A DNA stretch of 64,000 bases from Granulicella sp. WH15 (GCF_009914315.1 NZ_CP042596.1:4030001-4094000); one strand, 5' to 3'; positions 8,509 through 19,100 are shown, counted from the stretch's first letter. Notes: a model not told the origin generated them from the letters alone. Numbers and translations: made by a program.

Positions 8509-10653
8509 ATGGCCTCCATTGCTGCTCGTCTGGTTCGCATCTCTGCCTTCGCGCTCCTGCTCGCCGCCCTGCCCGGTGTGGCCCAATCGGCCAAGCGCCC
8601 CATCACCACCCAGGACATCTTCTCCTTCCGCTGGATCGGCGACGCCCAGCTCTCGCCCGACGGCAGCCGCGCTGTCTTCGTCGAGGCTACCGTCAACGCC
8701 GATAAATCCGGCTACGAGACCTCGCTCTGGATCGTCCCGACCGACGGCAGCGCCGCGCCCACGCGCCTGACGCAGGGGCCGCACGACGCCCAGCCCGCCT
8801 GGTCGCCCGACGGTTCCACACTGGCCTTCACCCGCTCCGCCGACCCGGCGGTCAAGGGCGGACGCCCCTCGCCCTCTCAGATCTTCCTGCTGCCGCTCAC
8901 CGGCGGCGAGGCCCACGCCATCACCTCCCTCGCGCGCGGAGCCTCCAGCCCGCGCTGGTCGCCCGACGGCAAGCACCTCGCCTTCTCCTCCACCACCATT
9001 CCGGACGAGCCGACCGAGCCGAAGAAGGGCGAGCGCGTCTCCGACGTCAAGGTCATCACCCAGGTCCACTTTCAGGAGAACGGCGCGGGCTTCATCGACT
9101 TCAAGCACCCCGGCCACCTGTGGGTGATCGACGCGGCTCCCGACGCCAAGCCCGTGCAGCTCACCCGCGGCCAGTACACCGAGTCCGACCCCATCTGGTC
9201 GAAGGACTCCGCCCAGCTCTACTTCGTCTCCGAGCATGTGGCCGACCCGGCCTTCACCTCGCCCCACAACACCGTCTACGAGCTGCCCATCGCGACGCCC
9301 ACGGCTGAGCCTCGCGTGGTCTCCGCGCTCAAGATCGCCGCGCACGGCCTCTCGCTCTCGCCCGATGGCCGCACTCTGGCCTTCGTCTCCACCGAGGAGG
9401 AGCCGATCAACTCCTACACCCAGCCGGACCTGTTCACGCTGGACGTCTCCACCGCCAACGCCACCCCGCGCAACCTGACCACGAAGTATGACTTCGACAT
9501 CGGCTCGGGCGTCGCGGGCGACAACACCGCACCGCGCGGTGCTGGCCCGTCGCCCGCCATCTGGGCTGCCGATGGCTCTTCCCTGCTCGTGCTCACGGGC
9601 CGCGAAGGCTCTGCCAACCTTGTCCGCATCGACGCCAAGACCGGCGCGGTCACCGAGGTCTCGCACGGCCAGCAGGCCGTCAACGGCTTCACCGCCCGCC
9701 CCGACTGGAACACCCCCGGCGGCAAGATCCTCGCGCTCATCTCCACTCCGGTCAACATCGGCGACCTCTTCACCGTCGCCTCGGGCAAGCAGTCGCAGAT
9801 CACCCACGTCAACCAGGCGCTCTTCTCGCAGCTCGACCTGCCCATGCCCGTGGAGGTCCGGTACAAGTCCTTCGATGGCCGCCAGATTCAGGCGTGGGTC
9901 CAGAGGCCGCCGAACTTCGACGCCGGCAAGAAGTACCCCATGATCCTCAACATCCACGGCGGCCCGCACTCGGCCTACGGATGGGTCTTCGACCACGAGT
10001 TCCAGACGATGGCGGCGCGCGGCTACGTGGTGCTGTATCCCAACCCGCGCGGCTCCACCACCTACGGGCAGGAGTTCGGCAACGTTATCCAGCACAAGTA
10101 CCCTGGCGACGACTTCAAGGACCTGATGGCGGGCGTCGATGAGGTCATCAAGCAGGGCTACGTCGATCCCGAGCGGCTCGGTGTCACCGGTGGCTCGGGC
10201 GGCGGGCTGCTCACCGACTGGACCGTTACCCAGACCCAACGGTTCAAGGCAGCGGTCGCCCAGCGCGATATCGCCGACTGGACCGCCTGGTGGTACGCGG
10301 ACGACTTCACGCTCTTCCAGCCCACCTGGTTCCGGGGCGCGCCCTTCGAGTTCCCGGAGGACTTCCGCGAGCACTCTCCCATCACCTACGTCAAGAACGT
10401 GACGACGCCGATGCTCTTCATTCTCGGCGAGTCCGACACCCGCACCCCGCCCACCTCGGGCGGCGAGATGATGTACCGCGCGCTCAAGTACCGCCACATC
10501 AATACGGTGCAGGTCCGCTTCCCGCGGGAGAACCACGAGCTATCCCGCAGCGGCGAACCCTGGCACCGGTTGGAGAGGCTGGAGCACATCATGGGCTGGA
10601 TGGATAAGTACCTGATGGGCGCAAACAAACCCGAGTACGGCGACGCTCAGTAG
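8509..10653 (+). CDS. Secreted S9 family peptidase (prolyl oligopeptidase/acylaminoacyl-peptidase type)
   Basis: The start is placed at the ATG at 8509, where a signal peptide begins (VRISAFALLLAALPGVAQS); upstream codons fall in repeat DNA. The mature protein of about 690 residues has an N-terminal beta-propeller with repeated WSPDG/LSPDG blades (TolB/WD40-like) to about residue 440. An alpha/beta-hydrolase domain follows. The triad is visible: Ser563 in GGSGGG, Asp643 in GESDTR and His676 in RENHELS. The oxyanion region NIHGGPHSAYG is present. It should cleave short peptides in the periplasm. It stands alone on the plus strand, inserted between mrdA and rodA, and ends at the family D palindrome, which may serve as its terminator. 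Confidence 0.92.
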   Translation: MASIAARLVRISAFALLLAALPGVAQSAKRPITTQDIFSFRWIGDAQLSPDGSRAVFVEATVNADKSGYETSLWIVPTDGSAAPTRLTQGPHDAQPAWSPDGSTLAFTRSADPAVKGGRPSPSQIFLLPLTGGEAHAITSLARGASSPRWSPDGKHLAFSSTTIPDEPTEPKKGERVSDVKVITQVHFQENGAGFIDFKHPGHLWVIDAAPDAKPVQLTRGQYTESDPIWSKDSAQLYFVSEHVADPAFTSPHNTVYELPIATPTAEPRVVSALKIAAHGLSLSPDGRTLAFVSTEEEPINSYTQPDLFTLDVSTANATPRNLTTKYDFDIGSGVAGDNTAPRGAGPSPAIWAADGSSLLVLTGREGSANLVRIDAKTGAVTEVSHGQQAVNGFTARPDWNTPGGKILALISTPVNIGDLFTVASGKQSQITHVNQALFSQLDLPMPVEVRYKSFDGRQIQAWVQRPPNFDAGKKYPMILNIHGGPHSAYGWVFDHEFQTMAARGYVVLYPNPRGSTTYGQEFGNVIQHKYPGDDFKDLMAGVDEVIKQGYVDPERLGVTGGSGGGLLTDWTVTQTQRFKAAVAQRDIADWTAWWYADDFTLFQPTWFRGAPFEFPEDFREHSPITYVKNVTTPMLFILGESDTRTPPTSGGEMMYRALKYRHINTVQVRFPRENHELSRSGEPWHRLERLEHIMGWMDKYLMGANKPEYGDAQ

Positions 10654-10689
10654 GTACTTCGAGCCACCCGTCGTTGCTTGTTTTCTTGT

Positions 10690-10784
10690 TGTCATTCAGG
10701 AGCGAAGCGGAGGAATCTGCTTCGCTCTTGTCGTTGCTTCTAGGGTAGGTCCGGGCTAAAGCCCGGACCTACCCTAGAAGCAAC
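10690..10784 (+). repeat. Family D repeat, copy 2, with a perfect 25-base palindrome
   Basis: After the core (tcattcaggagcgaagcgg, then aggaatctgcttcgctcttg), bases 10733-10757 (gttgcttctagggtaggt plus ccgggct) are exactly complementary to 10760-10784 with a 2-base loop. It lies 80 bases downstream of the S9 peptidase stop codon. No long T-run follows, so it is better described as a palindromic repeat with possible terminator or mRNA-end function. Confidence 0.8.
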
Positions 10785-10791
10785 AGCAAAA

Positions 10792-10885
10792 ACTGTCCTG
10801 CCGGACGGGCCTCCTGCGCGGAGGGCGGGCGTTTACACGCCTTTTTACTGCTTCGCGTGGTCCTCCCGTTGGTCGGGAACTAACA
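10792..10885 (-). repeat. Family C repeat (inverted) plus a family B arm
   Basis: The bases ctgtcctgccggacgggcc, then ggcgggcgtttacacgcc and tttttac, are the reverse complement of family C at 8408-8462. They are followed by gcttcgcgtggtcctcccgt and tggtcgggaac, one arm of family B. The block abuts the mrdA stop codon at 10894. Confidence 0.7.
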
Positions 10886-10893
10886 GAAAGCAC

Positions 10894-12783
10894 CTAGTTG
10901 GTCGGTTCTTTGTCCACCTTCGGCGGAGCAACCGGCTTCGGCGCATCGGCGATCAGGTTATGGTTCAACCGCCGTTGCTTGGTCACAAACGCATCAATCA
11001 CCTGCGACGCCAGCTTGGCCGAGTTGTTCCCCCAGTTGCCGTGCTCCCACACCACCGCCACCACAATATCCGGGTTGCGCCGCGGAGCCATCCCCACAAA
11101 CCACGCATTCGGCAGCGTGTTGTGCCCGTGCAGCGCCGAATCGTGCCCCACCACCTGCGCCGTGCCGGTCTTCCCGGCAAAGTCGATCCCCTCGAGATGC
11201 GCCGCCGCCGCCGTACCGCCGCCACTCGTCACCGCCGCCATGCCGTCGGTGATCGTCTGCCAGTTCTCCGTTGAGAGAGGAATCTTCTTCTCGCCCGACC
11301 CCGGGAACGTCTGCTCAATCGCCGACTCCTGATCCGCGCTCACCTGCCCCGCGATCACCACATGAGGCCGGTGCAGCACGCCGCCCGAGGCGATGCCGCC
11401 CAGCGCCCGCGCCATCTGGATCGGCGTCGCCGCCACCGCGCCCTGCCCGATCCCGACCGAGATCGTCTCGCCCGCAAACCACTTGCGGTGATAGTCCTTC
11501 AGCGCCCATGCGGTCGAGGGCATCACGCCGGTTACCTCATCCGGCAGGTCGATCCCCGTCCGCTGCGACAGTCCCAGCGCGTGCGCGTACTCGGCGATCT
11601 TGTCGATCCCCAGCCGGTTGGCCAGCGTGTAGTAGAAGGTGTCGCACGAGAACGGAATCGCGTTGTGAATATTGACCGCGCCGTGGTGCGCGTCGCACGC
11701 GAAGAAGTGACCGAAGAACGAGGCTCCGCCGTTGCACTGCACGTGCATATCCTGCGCCACGCCCTCCTGCAAACCCGCCACCGACATGATGATCTTGAAC
11801 GTGCTGCCCGGCGCGAGCTGTGCCTGAATCGCCTTGTTCAGCAGCGGATGATCCGGGTTCTCGAGGATGCTCGTCCAGTAGCTGTGCGTCAGCCGCACGC
11901 TGAACTGGTTGGGGTCGAAGGTGGGCCGCGAGACCATCGCCAGGATCTCGCCCGTGTGCGGGTCCATGGCTACAATCGCGCCCGTCTTGCCCTCGAGCGC
12001 CTGCTCCGCCGCCCGCTGGATGTCGAGGTCGATCGTCAGCTTCAGGTCCTGTCCGGGCTTGGCCAGCTCCTGCCCCAGGTTGCCGACCTCCTTGCCGTGC
12101 GAGTTCACGATCACGTCGCGCGAGCCGTCCACGCCGCGCAGCACCGCGTCGTACGTGGCCTCGACGCCCGACTTGCCCACTACGTCGCCGGGCTCGTAGA
12201 ACGCATACCTCGACTGGTTCAGGTCGTTCTCGCTGATCTCGCCGACGTACCCGATCAGGTGCGCGGCGAAGCCGTCCTTCGGGTACAGCCGCCGCTGCTG
12301 GTCCAGCGTCTCCAGCTCGGGCAGCTCGTTGCGGTGCGCCTCGATGAACGCCTGCTCATCCGGGGTAATATCGGCCTTCAGCGGAATCGGCTGGTACTTC
12401 GGCGAGGCCTGATAGCGTTTGATCGTCGCCTCGATCTGCTCGACCGGCAGGTGCAGCGCGGCGGCGATCATGGGCAGGTCGGCACCCGCGTTGGTCACCT
12501 GCTCTCGCAGCAGAAAGCAGGTGGTCGAAGGGTAGTTATCGACGATCAGACGGCCTTCTCGATCAAACAGACGGCCTCGCGGAGCCAGCACCGGCACCTT
12601 GCGAATGCGGTTCGCCTCGGCCAGCGACCGCCAGCCATCAGCCCCCAGCACCTGCAACCGCCACAGACCCGCCACCAGCGCCACCAGGATCAGCACCACA
12701 AGGTACTGGCTGGCGTGCAGCTTCGTCGGCGAGAGCTTCTCCTCCCGTCCCAGCAGCGTCGCCCTGTCGATCTTGAAGTTCAT
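10894..12783 (-). CDS. mrdA: Penicillin-binding protein 2 (peptidoglycan transpeptidase)
   Basis: This is the class B PBP that crosslinks the lateral wall with RodA, MreC and MreD. It has 629 residues and one N-terminal transmembrane helix (residues about 26-45, YLVVLILVALVAGLWRLQV). The PBP dimerisation domain follows (RGRLFDREGRLIVDN near 69-83, then KSGVEATYD near 204). The transpeptidase domain has Ser327-x-x-Lys330 (GSTFK), Ser379-Cys-Asp381 in the SxN position, and Lys538-Thr-Gly (KTGTA). The second motif reads SCD instead of the textbook SxN; PBP2 proteins commonly have Asp here. The mreD stop is 58 bases upstream on the same strand, consistent with an mreC-mreD-mrdA operon. Confidence 0.95.
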   Translation of the reverse strand: MNFKIDRATLLGREEKLSPTKLHASQYLVVLILVALVAGLWRLQVLGADGWRSLAEANRIRKVPVLAPRGRLFDREGRLIVDNYPSTTCFLLREQVTNAGADLPMIAAALHLPVEQIEATIKRYQASPKYQPIPLKADITPDEQAFIEAHRNELPELETLDQQRRLYPKDGFAAHLIGYVGEISENDLNQSRYAFYEPGDVVGKSGVEATYDAVLRGVDGSRDVIVNSHGKEVGNLGQELAKPGQDLKLTIDLDIQRAAEQALEGKTGAIVAMDPHTGEILAMVSRPTFDPNQFSVRLTHSYWTSILENPDHPLLNKAIQAQLAPGSTFKIIMSVAGLQEGVAQDMHVQCNGGASFFGHFFACDAHHGAVNIHNAIPFSCDTFYYTLANRLGIDKIAEYAHALGLSQRTGIDLPDEVTGVMPSTAWALKDYHRKWFAGETISVGIGQGAVAATPIQMARALGGIASGGVLHRPHVVIAGQVSADQESAIEQTFPGSGEKKIPLSTENWQTITDGMAAVTSGGGTAAAAHLEGIDFAGKTGTAQVVGHDSALHGHNTLPNAWFVGMAPRRNPDIVVAVVWEHGNWGNNSAKLASQVIDAFVTKQRRLNHNLIADAPKPVAPPKVDKEPTN

Positions 12784-12841
12784 CGCCTCGCCTGTTCTCT
12801 ACCTTAGACCCGGCTGCCCGCATCAGGCGAGCAAAAGAATC

Positions 12842-13366
12842 TCAATCTCTCACCTTGAACCGATCCAGCAACGCGAAGAGCGGAATCGCCACCGCCGTAT
12901 TGATGGCCGCCCGCACCAGCTCGTGCAGCCACAGGAACCGCACCCCGCTCAGCCCCTCCAGGTAGCGGTTGATGGCGAACAGCAGCACCGACTGGATGAG
13001 GCCCAGCACGAAGTTCATCACCGCCCGCGTGGCCAGGTTCTCGACGTCCACCTGCACGCCGATGCTCGCCGCCGCGAAGCCGATCACCGACTTGGCCATG
13101 CCGTTCACGCCCAGGTAGCCGCCCGAGAGCGCGTCCTGCAAAAGGCCGATGGTGGCCCCCGTCAGCGCGCCCGCGATAGGAGAGCGGCGCGAGACGCTGA
13201 AGAAGATCACCGCGATCAACGGCAGATCGAGGATCAGCAGGCGCGGAAACATCTTGGGCAGAAACGCCTGCAACAGCAGCAGCACCAGCGGCACCGCCAC
13301 AGCCACGATGGGGCTGAAGCTGTACTCATCCAGCTCTCGGCGCGAGGTGTAACTGCGGTTCAGCAT
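12842..13366 (-). CDS. mreD: Rod shape-determining protein MreD
   Basis: This is a small polytopic inner-membrane protein of the elongasome that binds MreC. The ATG at 13366 is chosen over one 15 codons upstream: AAAGGAAAG lies just before it, and this start falls 17 bases after the mreC stop instead of inside mreC. The result is 174 residues with five to six hydrophobic segments (IVAVAVPLVLLLLQAFLP; LLILDLPLIAVIFF; later AINTAVAIPLFALL). The segment GALTGATIGLLQDALSGG is the typical MreD signature. It is followed at 58 bases by mrdA. Confidence 0.9.
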   Translation of the reverse strand: MLNRSYTSRRELDEYSFSPIVAVAVPLVLLLLQAFLPKMFPRLLILDLPLIAVIFFSVSRRSPIAGALTGATIGLLQDALSGGYLGVNGMAKSVIGFAAASIGVQVDVENLATRAVMNFVLGLIQSVLLFAINRYLEGLSGVRFLWLHELVRAAINTAVAIPLFALLDRFKVRD

Positions 13367-13382
13367 CGTTTCCAACTTTCCT

Positions 13383-14597
13383 TTAAATCGCAGGCGGTGG
13401 AGTAGCAACATCCTCGTCGTGTGGAGCCTGCTTCTTCACCGCCGGAGCCTTCACCACCGGAACCTCCGGCAGCGCCATCCCCGTGCTTCCTCCCGGCGTC
13501 AGCTCCGCGGCCGGCGGAGCCGCTCCCGGCGAGTACCTATCCGGATGCACCACCGGCTTCGGCTTCGGCACCAGGTCCTTCGAGTTCTCCGCAGGCACAG
13601 CCGTAGCATCGGGCGTCTTTCCGTCAGCAGTTGGAGCAGCAGCCGAAGCTGGCTGATCTTCATGCAGCCGGGGCAGGCGCTCGGCGCTCACATCCGCCGC
13701 GTGCATCCCCTCTTCAGCGGCCAGTTGCTGCTGCACCAATGCGGGCAGGCTCGATCCCAGCCCCGTAATCACCAGCACTTCATCCAGTTGGAAGAGGTTC
13801 GCCGCCGTCGTCAGCGTGATCGTCGTGTATGGCTGGTGGTCGCGGTCCGGCTCGATGGAGGCGATCTTGCCCACGGCCAGCCCGCGCGGAAAGACCTGGT
13901 CGCCGCCCGAGGTCACCACCAGCTCGCCCGGCTTGATCCGCTCATCGGCGGTCAGGTTGCTGATGACCACCTTGCCCGTCGCCGTGCCGTGCAGCACCGC
14001 GCGCACCCGCGTCGACTCCAGCACTACCCCGGCCCCGGCCGTCTGGTCGTTGATGAGCAGCAGCTGCGAGGTGTGCGGAAAGACATCGCGGATCTTGCCC
14101 ACGACGCCGTCCGGCGTAATCACGGCCATGTCCGGCTTCAGCCCGTCTGCCTCGCCCTTGTCCAGCACCAGCAGCCGCGACTGCTCTGTGCCCGACGTTC
14201 CGATGACCTGCGCGGGCAGCGTCTTGACCACATACTGCTGCTGAAATCCGAGCAGCTTCTTCAGCCGCTGGCCCTCGATCGCGTCCTCCGCGATGGCCCC
14301 CTGCTGCACCTGAAACTGCGCCAGCCGCTCCCTCAGCTCGTGGTCCTCGCGCAGCACCTTGCGCATGTTCACGTAGTCCGACCAGCCGTACCGCACCGCG
14401 TGGCCGATCCCCGTCGCCGCCCGCTCAAAGGGAGTAATCACCGCCAGCGTCCACAACCGGATCAGCCTCACCTGGCTCGCATCCGGCCGCATCGGGTCCA
14501 CGGGACGACGCACCTGCACCGCCAGCGCAATCGTCTGCACCAGCAGGATCGCGATCAGGACGAGAGCGTTTTTAAATCGGATGAAAAACGATTCCAT
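13383..14597 (-). CDS. mreC: Cell shape-determining protein MreC
   Basis: MreC is a periplasmic scaffold that links MreB and MreD to PBP2. The start at 14597 (MESFFIRFKN) puts a normal N-terminal membrane anchor (ALVLIAILLVQTIALAV) at residues about 10-27; a longer reading frame continues ten codons upstream. The protein has 404 residues. A coiled-coil region (VLREDHELRERLAQFQVQQ) precedes the double beta-barrel MreC domain (about 110-270, with VITPDGVVGKIRDVFP and NDQTAGAGV). A Pro/Ala-rich, probably disordered tail of about 130 residues follows (PKPKPVVHPD, PPAAELTPGG) and is longer than in model species. Its stop lies 17 bases before mreD. Upstream is a family A repeat and then a secreted esterase gene, so the usual mreB neighbour is missing here. 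Confidence 0.92.
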   Translation of the reverse strand: MESFFIRFKNALVLIAILLVQTIALAVQVRRPVDPMRPDASQVRLIRLWTLAVITPFERAATGIGHAVRYGWSDYVNMRKVLREDHELRERLAQFQVQQGAIAEDAIEGQRLKKLLGFQQQYVVKTLPAQVIGTSGTEQSRLLVLDKGEADGLKPDMAVITPDGVVGKIRDVFPHTSQLLLINDQTAGAGVVLESTRVRAVLHGTATGKVVISNLTADERIKPGELVVTSGGDQVFPRGLAVGKIASIEPDRDHQPYTTITLTTAANLFQLDEVLVITGLGSSLPALVQQQLAAEEGMHAADVSAERLPRLHEDQPASAAAPTADGKTPDATAVPAENSKDLVPKPKPVVHPDRYSPGAAPPAAELTPGGSTGMALPEVPVVKAPAVKKQAPHDEDVATPPPAI

Positions 14598-14710
14598 GTT
14601 TGACAGGGGAGGTGCCCGGCGCAGCACTCCAGATTCATTATCAGGCTACATCGCAACCAGGGGAAAGTTTCTCAAGTAAGGCATCGAGGCCAGCACCAAA
14701 GACAACAACA

Positions 14711-14772
14711 AAACGTCCTCACGCCGGACGGGCGGTACTTCGTACCGTTCTCGACGCTTCGCGTGAAAGACG
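14711..14772 (-). repeat. Family A intergenic repeat, copy 3 (inverted)
   Basis: It reads aacgtcctcacgccggacgg, then gcggtacttcgtaccgttct and cgacgcttcgcgtgaaagac. It abuts the stop codon of the minus-strand esterase at 14775, the same placement as copy 2 at rodA. Confidence 0.75.
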
Positions 14773-14774
14773 TC

Positions 14775-15899
14775 TTATCGGAATAACAGTTGAGCAAACT
14801 CCGCCAGATTCCACCGCCATACCTGCGATACATGCGCCCCTGGCGTCTCCACTGCCGTTACCGGCACCCCTGCCCCCTTCAGGTAGGTCACCAGCTTCCG
14901 GTTCGGCTCAATCAAGCTATCCTCCGTCCCACAGGCGATCCACAACAGCCGCAGCTTCGCCGTCTTCGGGTCCAGCCCCGCCACCGGGTTTGGATAAGCA
15001 AACAGATGCACCGCCGAAGAGAACCCACCCACCCAGGCAAACTTATCCGGATTGCCCAGCCCAACCGACAGGCTCTCCAGCCCGCCCATCGAAAGCCCCG
15101 CAATCGCCCGGCCCTCGCGGTCCCGCGCCACCCGGTACTCGGCCTCCACGCGAGGCAGCATCTCCGTCAGCAGCGCCTGCCCGAACAGCCGCGTGTTGTG
15201 GTCCACCGGCTCCTTGTGCTCCCAGATCTCGTGCCGCTCCACGAACGACATATCCCCATAGCCCTGCGGCATCACCACCACCATCGGCTTGATCTTCCCC
15301 GCCGCCAGCAGGTTGTCGAGGATCAGCGCCGCCTTCTCGGTCGACGTCCACCCCGCCTCCGTCTGCGACCAGCCGTGCAGCAGATAAAGCACTGGATAGG
15401 GCTTCGCCGCGTGCGCATCATACCCCGGCGGCGTATAGACCATGTACGGCTCCTGCGCCTGCCGCAGCCCCACCAGCACCTTGGTCGTGTAGACGTGCCG
15501 ATGCACCTCTCCATGCGGCACCGGCGTCACGTCCCAAAGCTCCTGCCCCGAGCCCGGCACCTCCACCATGTTGTCGTGGTAGACCAGGTTCGGCGCGACG
15601 TCCAGATTGCCCGGATCGAAGATCTGCTCGCCATCCACATAGAACGAGTAGGAGTAGATCTGCGGCGGCAGCGGCGCGGTGGTGAAGCTCCAGACGCCGT
15701 CCGCGCCCTTCACCATCGGCACCTTCTTGTTGAGCCAATCGATCTCCACCTCGACCTTCGAGGCCCCGGCTCCCAGGTAGCGAAACGTGATGCTGCGATC
15801 CGCATTGACCTCAGGCGAGCGATGCAGCGGCACCTTTGCCGTCTCCTGCCCCAACGCCGACGCCACCCACACCAGAAGAACCACACCCCATAGCTTCAT
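14775..15899 (-). CDS. Secreted esterase, enterochelin esterase/esterase D-like
   Basis: The start at 15899 is chosen because a signal peptide begins there (MKLWGVVLLVWVASALGQE); the open frame upstream is not protein-like. The protein has 374 residues. The N-terminal third is a CBM48/E-set-like domain (FRYLGAGASKVEVEI, GVWSFTTAPLPPQIYSYSF). The alpha/beta-hydrolase domain follows, with YLLHGWSQTEAGW, the nucleophile Ser in GLSMGG, an acid in CGTEDSLIEPNR and His in GAHVSQVW. Such proteins hydrolyse esters on siderophores, feruloylated polysaccharides or other substrates; the substrate is undetermined. It is the minus-strand gene immediately before mreC and may be co-transcribed with it, although 177 bases and a repeat intervene. 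Confidence 0.85.
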   Translation of the reverse strand: MKLWGVVLLVWVASALGQETAKVPLHRSPEVNADRSITFRYLGAGASKVEVEIDWLNKKVPMVKGADGVWSFTTAPLPPQIYSYSFYVDGEQIFDPGNLDVAPNLVYHDNMVEVPGSGQELWDVTPVPHGEVHRHVYTTKVLVGLRQAQEPYMVYTPPGYDAHAAKPYPVLYLLHGWSQTEAGWTSTEKAALILDNLLAAGKIKPMVVVMPQGYGDMSFVERHEIWEHKEPVDHNTRLFGQALLTEMLPRVEAEYRVARDREGRAIAGLSMGGLESLSVGLGNPDKFAWVGGFSSAVHLFAYPNPVAGLDPKTAKLRLLWIACGTEDSLIEPNRKLVTYLKGAGVPVTAVETPGAHVSQVWRWNLAEFAQLLFR

Positions 15900-16168
15900 G
15901 GATGCAGTGTAGCGTGCCCCATTCCTCATCCCGAGGCAGCAATTCTTCAATTCACACTCCATCGCATCTATAACATCCATTTGCACAATCAAGCTGGTTA
16001 ATTCTTCCCCAGACGTGCAAATATCCACCCAAACGTAATGGATTCATGTAACAATCACCCGCGAAAGTCCTTAAGTCCAGCTTTTGGTGTCTTTAGACCC
16101 AGCGCCAGCCCCACCCGAGGGGAGCGCTAACGATCTTTGTCCCAACCTGTGTTCAGAGGGTGACCATC

Positions 16169-19100
16169 ATGGTTCGTGCCGTTCGCCTCCTCCCCGCCTT
16201 CGCGGTCCTCGCCCTCTCTTTCCTTATCTCCAGTTGCGGCGGCGGCAGTTCCTCCGGAACGACTCCTCCCCCAGTTACGACGCCACCCACCCCGGCCACT
16301 CAGCACGGCACCGTCTTCGGCGGCACCATCCCCGTCATTGGAGCTACCATCCAGCTCTACGCCGTCGGCACCACCGGCGACGGCTCCGCCGCCACTCCGC
16401 TCCTGAACCCCGCCGTCACCAGCGACAGCAACGGCAGCTTCACCATGCAGGGCAGCGAGGCCTGCCCCTCGGCCTCGGCGCTCGTCTACCTGGTCGCCAC
16501 CGGCGGCAACCCCGGCCTGGCCTCCGGCACCAACAACAAGGCCCTGTCCATGATGGCCGCCATCGGCCCCTGCAGCAGCCTTACGCCGTCGGCCAACTTC
16601 GTCATCAACGAGCTGACCACCGTCGCCGCCGTCGCCGCGCTCGAACCCTACTTCACCAGCCCCACCGCCATCGGAACCAGCCCGGCCAACTCCGCCGACC
16701 TCACCAGTGCCTTCACCCTGGCCGCCGCCTTCGCCAACCCCACCACCGGCGTCACCCCCGGAGCCGCTGTCCCCGCAGGCGACACCGTCCCAGTCGAACA
16801 GATCAACACCCTGGCCGACATCCTCGCCACCTGCATCGACACCACCGGCGGCGCGGCAGGCGACAGCACCCCTTGCGGCGACCTGCTCACCCTCGCCACG
16901 CCCTCCGGAGCCACCGCTCCCGCCACCACCCTCACCGCTCTGCTGAACATCGCCAAGAACCCGACTCTCAACGTCGCCTCGCTCTTCCACCTCGCCTCCG
17001 ACTCCGGTCCCTTCCAGCCCATCCCGGCCCAGGCTCCACTGAACTGGACCGTGCGCCTCCAAGTCCCCAGCACGCTCAAGATCACCCCCACTGCGGGCCT
17101 CAGCTTCGCTGCGACGCCGGTCTCGACCACTGCCCCCACCCAGGCCGTCACCCTCACCAACACCGGAACCTCGGCCATTGCGCTCACCAGCCTCTCGCTG
17201 GCCGGGATCAACGCCGCCGACTTCGCCCAGACCTCCAACTGCACCGCCTCGCTGCAGCCGCAGGCGACCTGCACCGCCACCGTCGGCTTCACCCCCACGG
17301 CCGCGGGCAGCCGCTCTGCCTACCTGGTCGTCACCTCGAACGCGCCCAACTCGCCGCAGCCCATCCTGCTCACCGGCACGGCCACGGCCAGCGCTCCGGC
17401 CATCACGCTCTCACCCGCCTCGCTCACCTTCACTTCGCAGACGATCGGCTTCACCTCAGCGGCCCAGGCCATCACCTTGACCAACTCCGGCACCGGAACG
17501 CTGAACCTCTCCAGCATCACCCTCGCCGGAGCCAACGCGGCCGATTACACCCTGGCCAACTCCTGCTCCGCAACGCTGGCGACCTCGGCCCACTGCACCT
17601 TCTCCGTCACCTTCAAGCCCACGGCAGCAGGAACTCGAACGGCCACGATTACTATCGTCTCCAACGCAACCTCGTCGCCCAATACGATCCTTCTCACAGG
17701 CACCGGAATAGCTCCATCGTTCTCGCTCTCGTCCGGCGAGCTCAACTTCTACACTCTGGTCGGATCGACCTCCCCGGCCCAGACCGTCACCCTGACCAAC
17801 ACCAGCACTGGAATACTGAACATCGCCAGCATCACCCTGACCGGAGCCAACGCAGCCGATTACATCCTGGTCAACGCCTGCCCTGCAACGCTGGCAGCAT
17901 CGGCCCACTGCACCTACTCCGTCACCTTCAAACCCTCGTCAATCGGAACGCGCACCGCTACGCTCTCCATTATCTCCAACGCAAGTTCGGCCCCCTTTAC
18001 GATCCCTCTCACAGGCGTCGGCACAACGGCGGCGATCTCGCTTTCGGCCGCCTCGCTCACCTTTGCATCGCAGACAATCGGCTCCGCCTCCCCAGCTCAG
18101 ACCGTCACCCTCACCAACTCCGGTACCGGCACGCTGAACCTCACCAGCATCACCCTCGCTGGAGCCAACGCAACGGACTACTCGCTGGTTAACGCCTGCC
18201 CTGCAACGTTGGCAGCCTCGGCCCACTGCACCTTTACCGTCGCCTTCAAGCCCATCGCAGCAGGAACTCGAACAGCGGCCGTCTCCATCGTCTCCAACGC
18301 AACCTCGTCACCCAATACGATCGCTCTCACAGGAACCGGCACAACGTCGGCGATCTCGCTTTCGCCCACGTCGATCACGTTCGCCTCGCAACCGGTCGGC
18401 TCGACCTCCGCGGCCCAGACCGTTACCCTCACCAACTCTGGCACCGGAGCACTGAACCTTACCGGTATCACCCTCTCCGGTGCTAACGCCGCAGATTACT
18501 CCCTCGCCAATGCCTGCCCGGCATCGCTGGCAGCCTCGGCCCACTGCACCTTTACCGTCGCCTTCAATCCCACGGCGGCGGGAACTCGCACCGCCGCCGT
18601 CACCATCGCCTCGAACGCCCCCGCCGCCTCGACCATCCCCCTCACCGGAAGCGGAACCGCAACGATACCCCCGCCGCCCAGCTCGATCACCCTCTCGACC
18701 AACTCGCTGGCCTTCACCAACTACGCAGTCTCTTTCAACGCGACCGGCTACGCACAACCCACGATCACCGGCAATACCGTTACCGTCACCAATAGCGGCT
18801 CCGCGCCGCTGCTGATCTCGGCCATCAATATCAGCCCCAGCTTCTACCAGACCAACAACTGCGGCTCCGAGCTTCTCGGCCAGTCGGTCTGCACCATCAC
18901 GGTCTGGCCCATCGAGGTCCCGGCGGCCCCTTCGACCACGGCCACCAGCTACACCGGCACGCTCACACTTGTCAGCAATGACCCCACCGCTCCCAGTACC
19001 GTGGCCCTCTCCAACACGGTCAATGTGCCGGCTACGGCCAACGACTTCGGAACCTGGGCGGTCGGAATGCCGAGCAATGCTCCCTTGATGATTGAGGGCA

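Noticed and set aside
8470..10536. 688-residue minus-strand ORF antisense to the S9 peptidase
   Set aside because: Codon composition is that of a GC-rich antisense frame, while the S9 triad is intact on the plus strand.
16084..18192. 702-residue ORF overlapping the ASH lipoprotein in another frame
   Set aside because: The product is His/Arg/Pro-rich and repeats with the DNA repeat units. The overlapping frame has the lipoprotein signal and ASH motifs.
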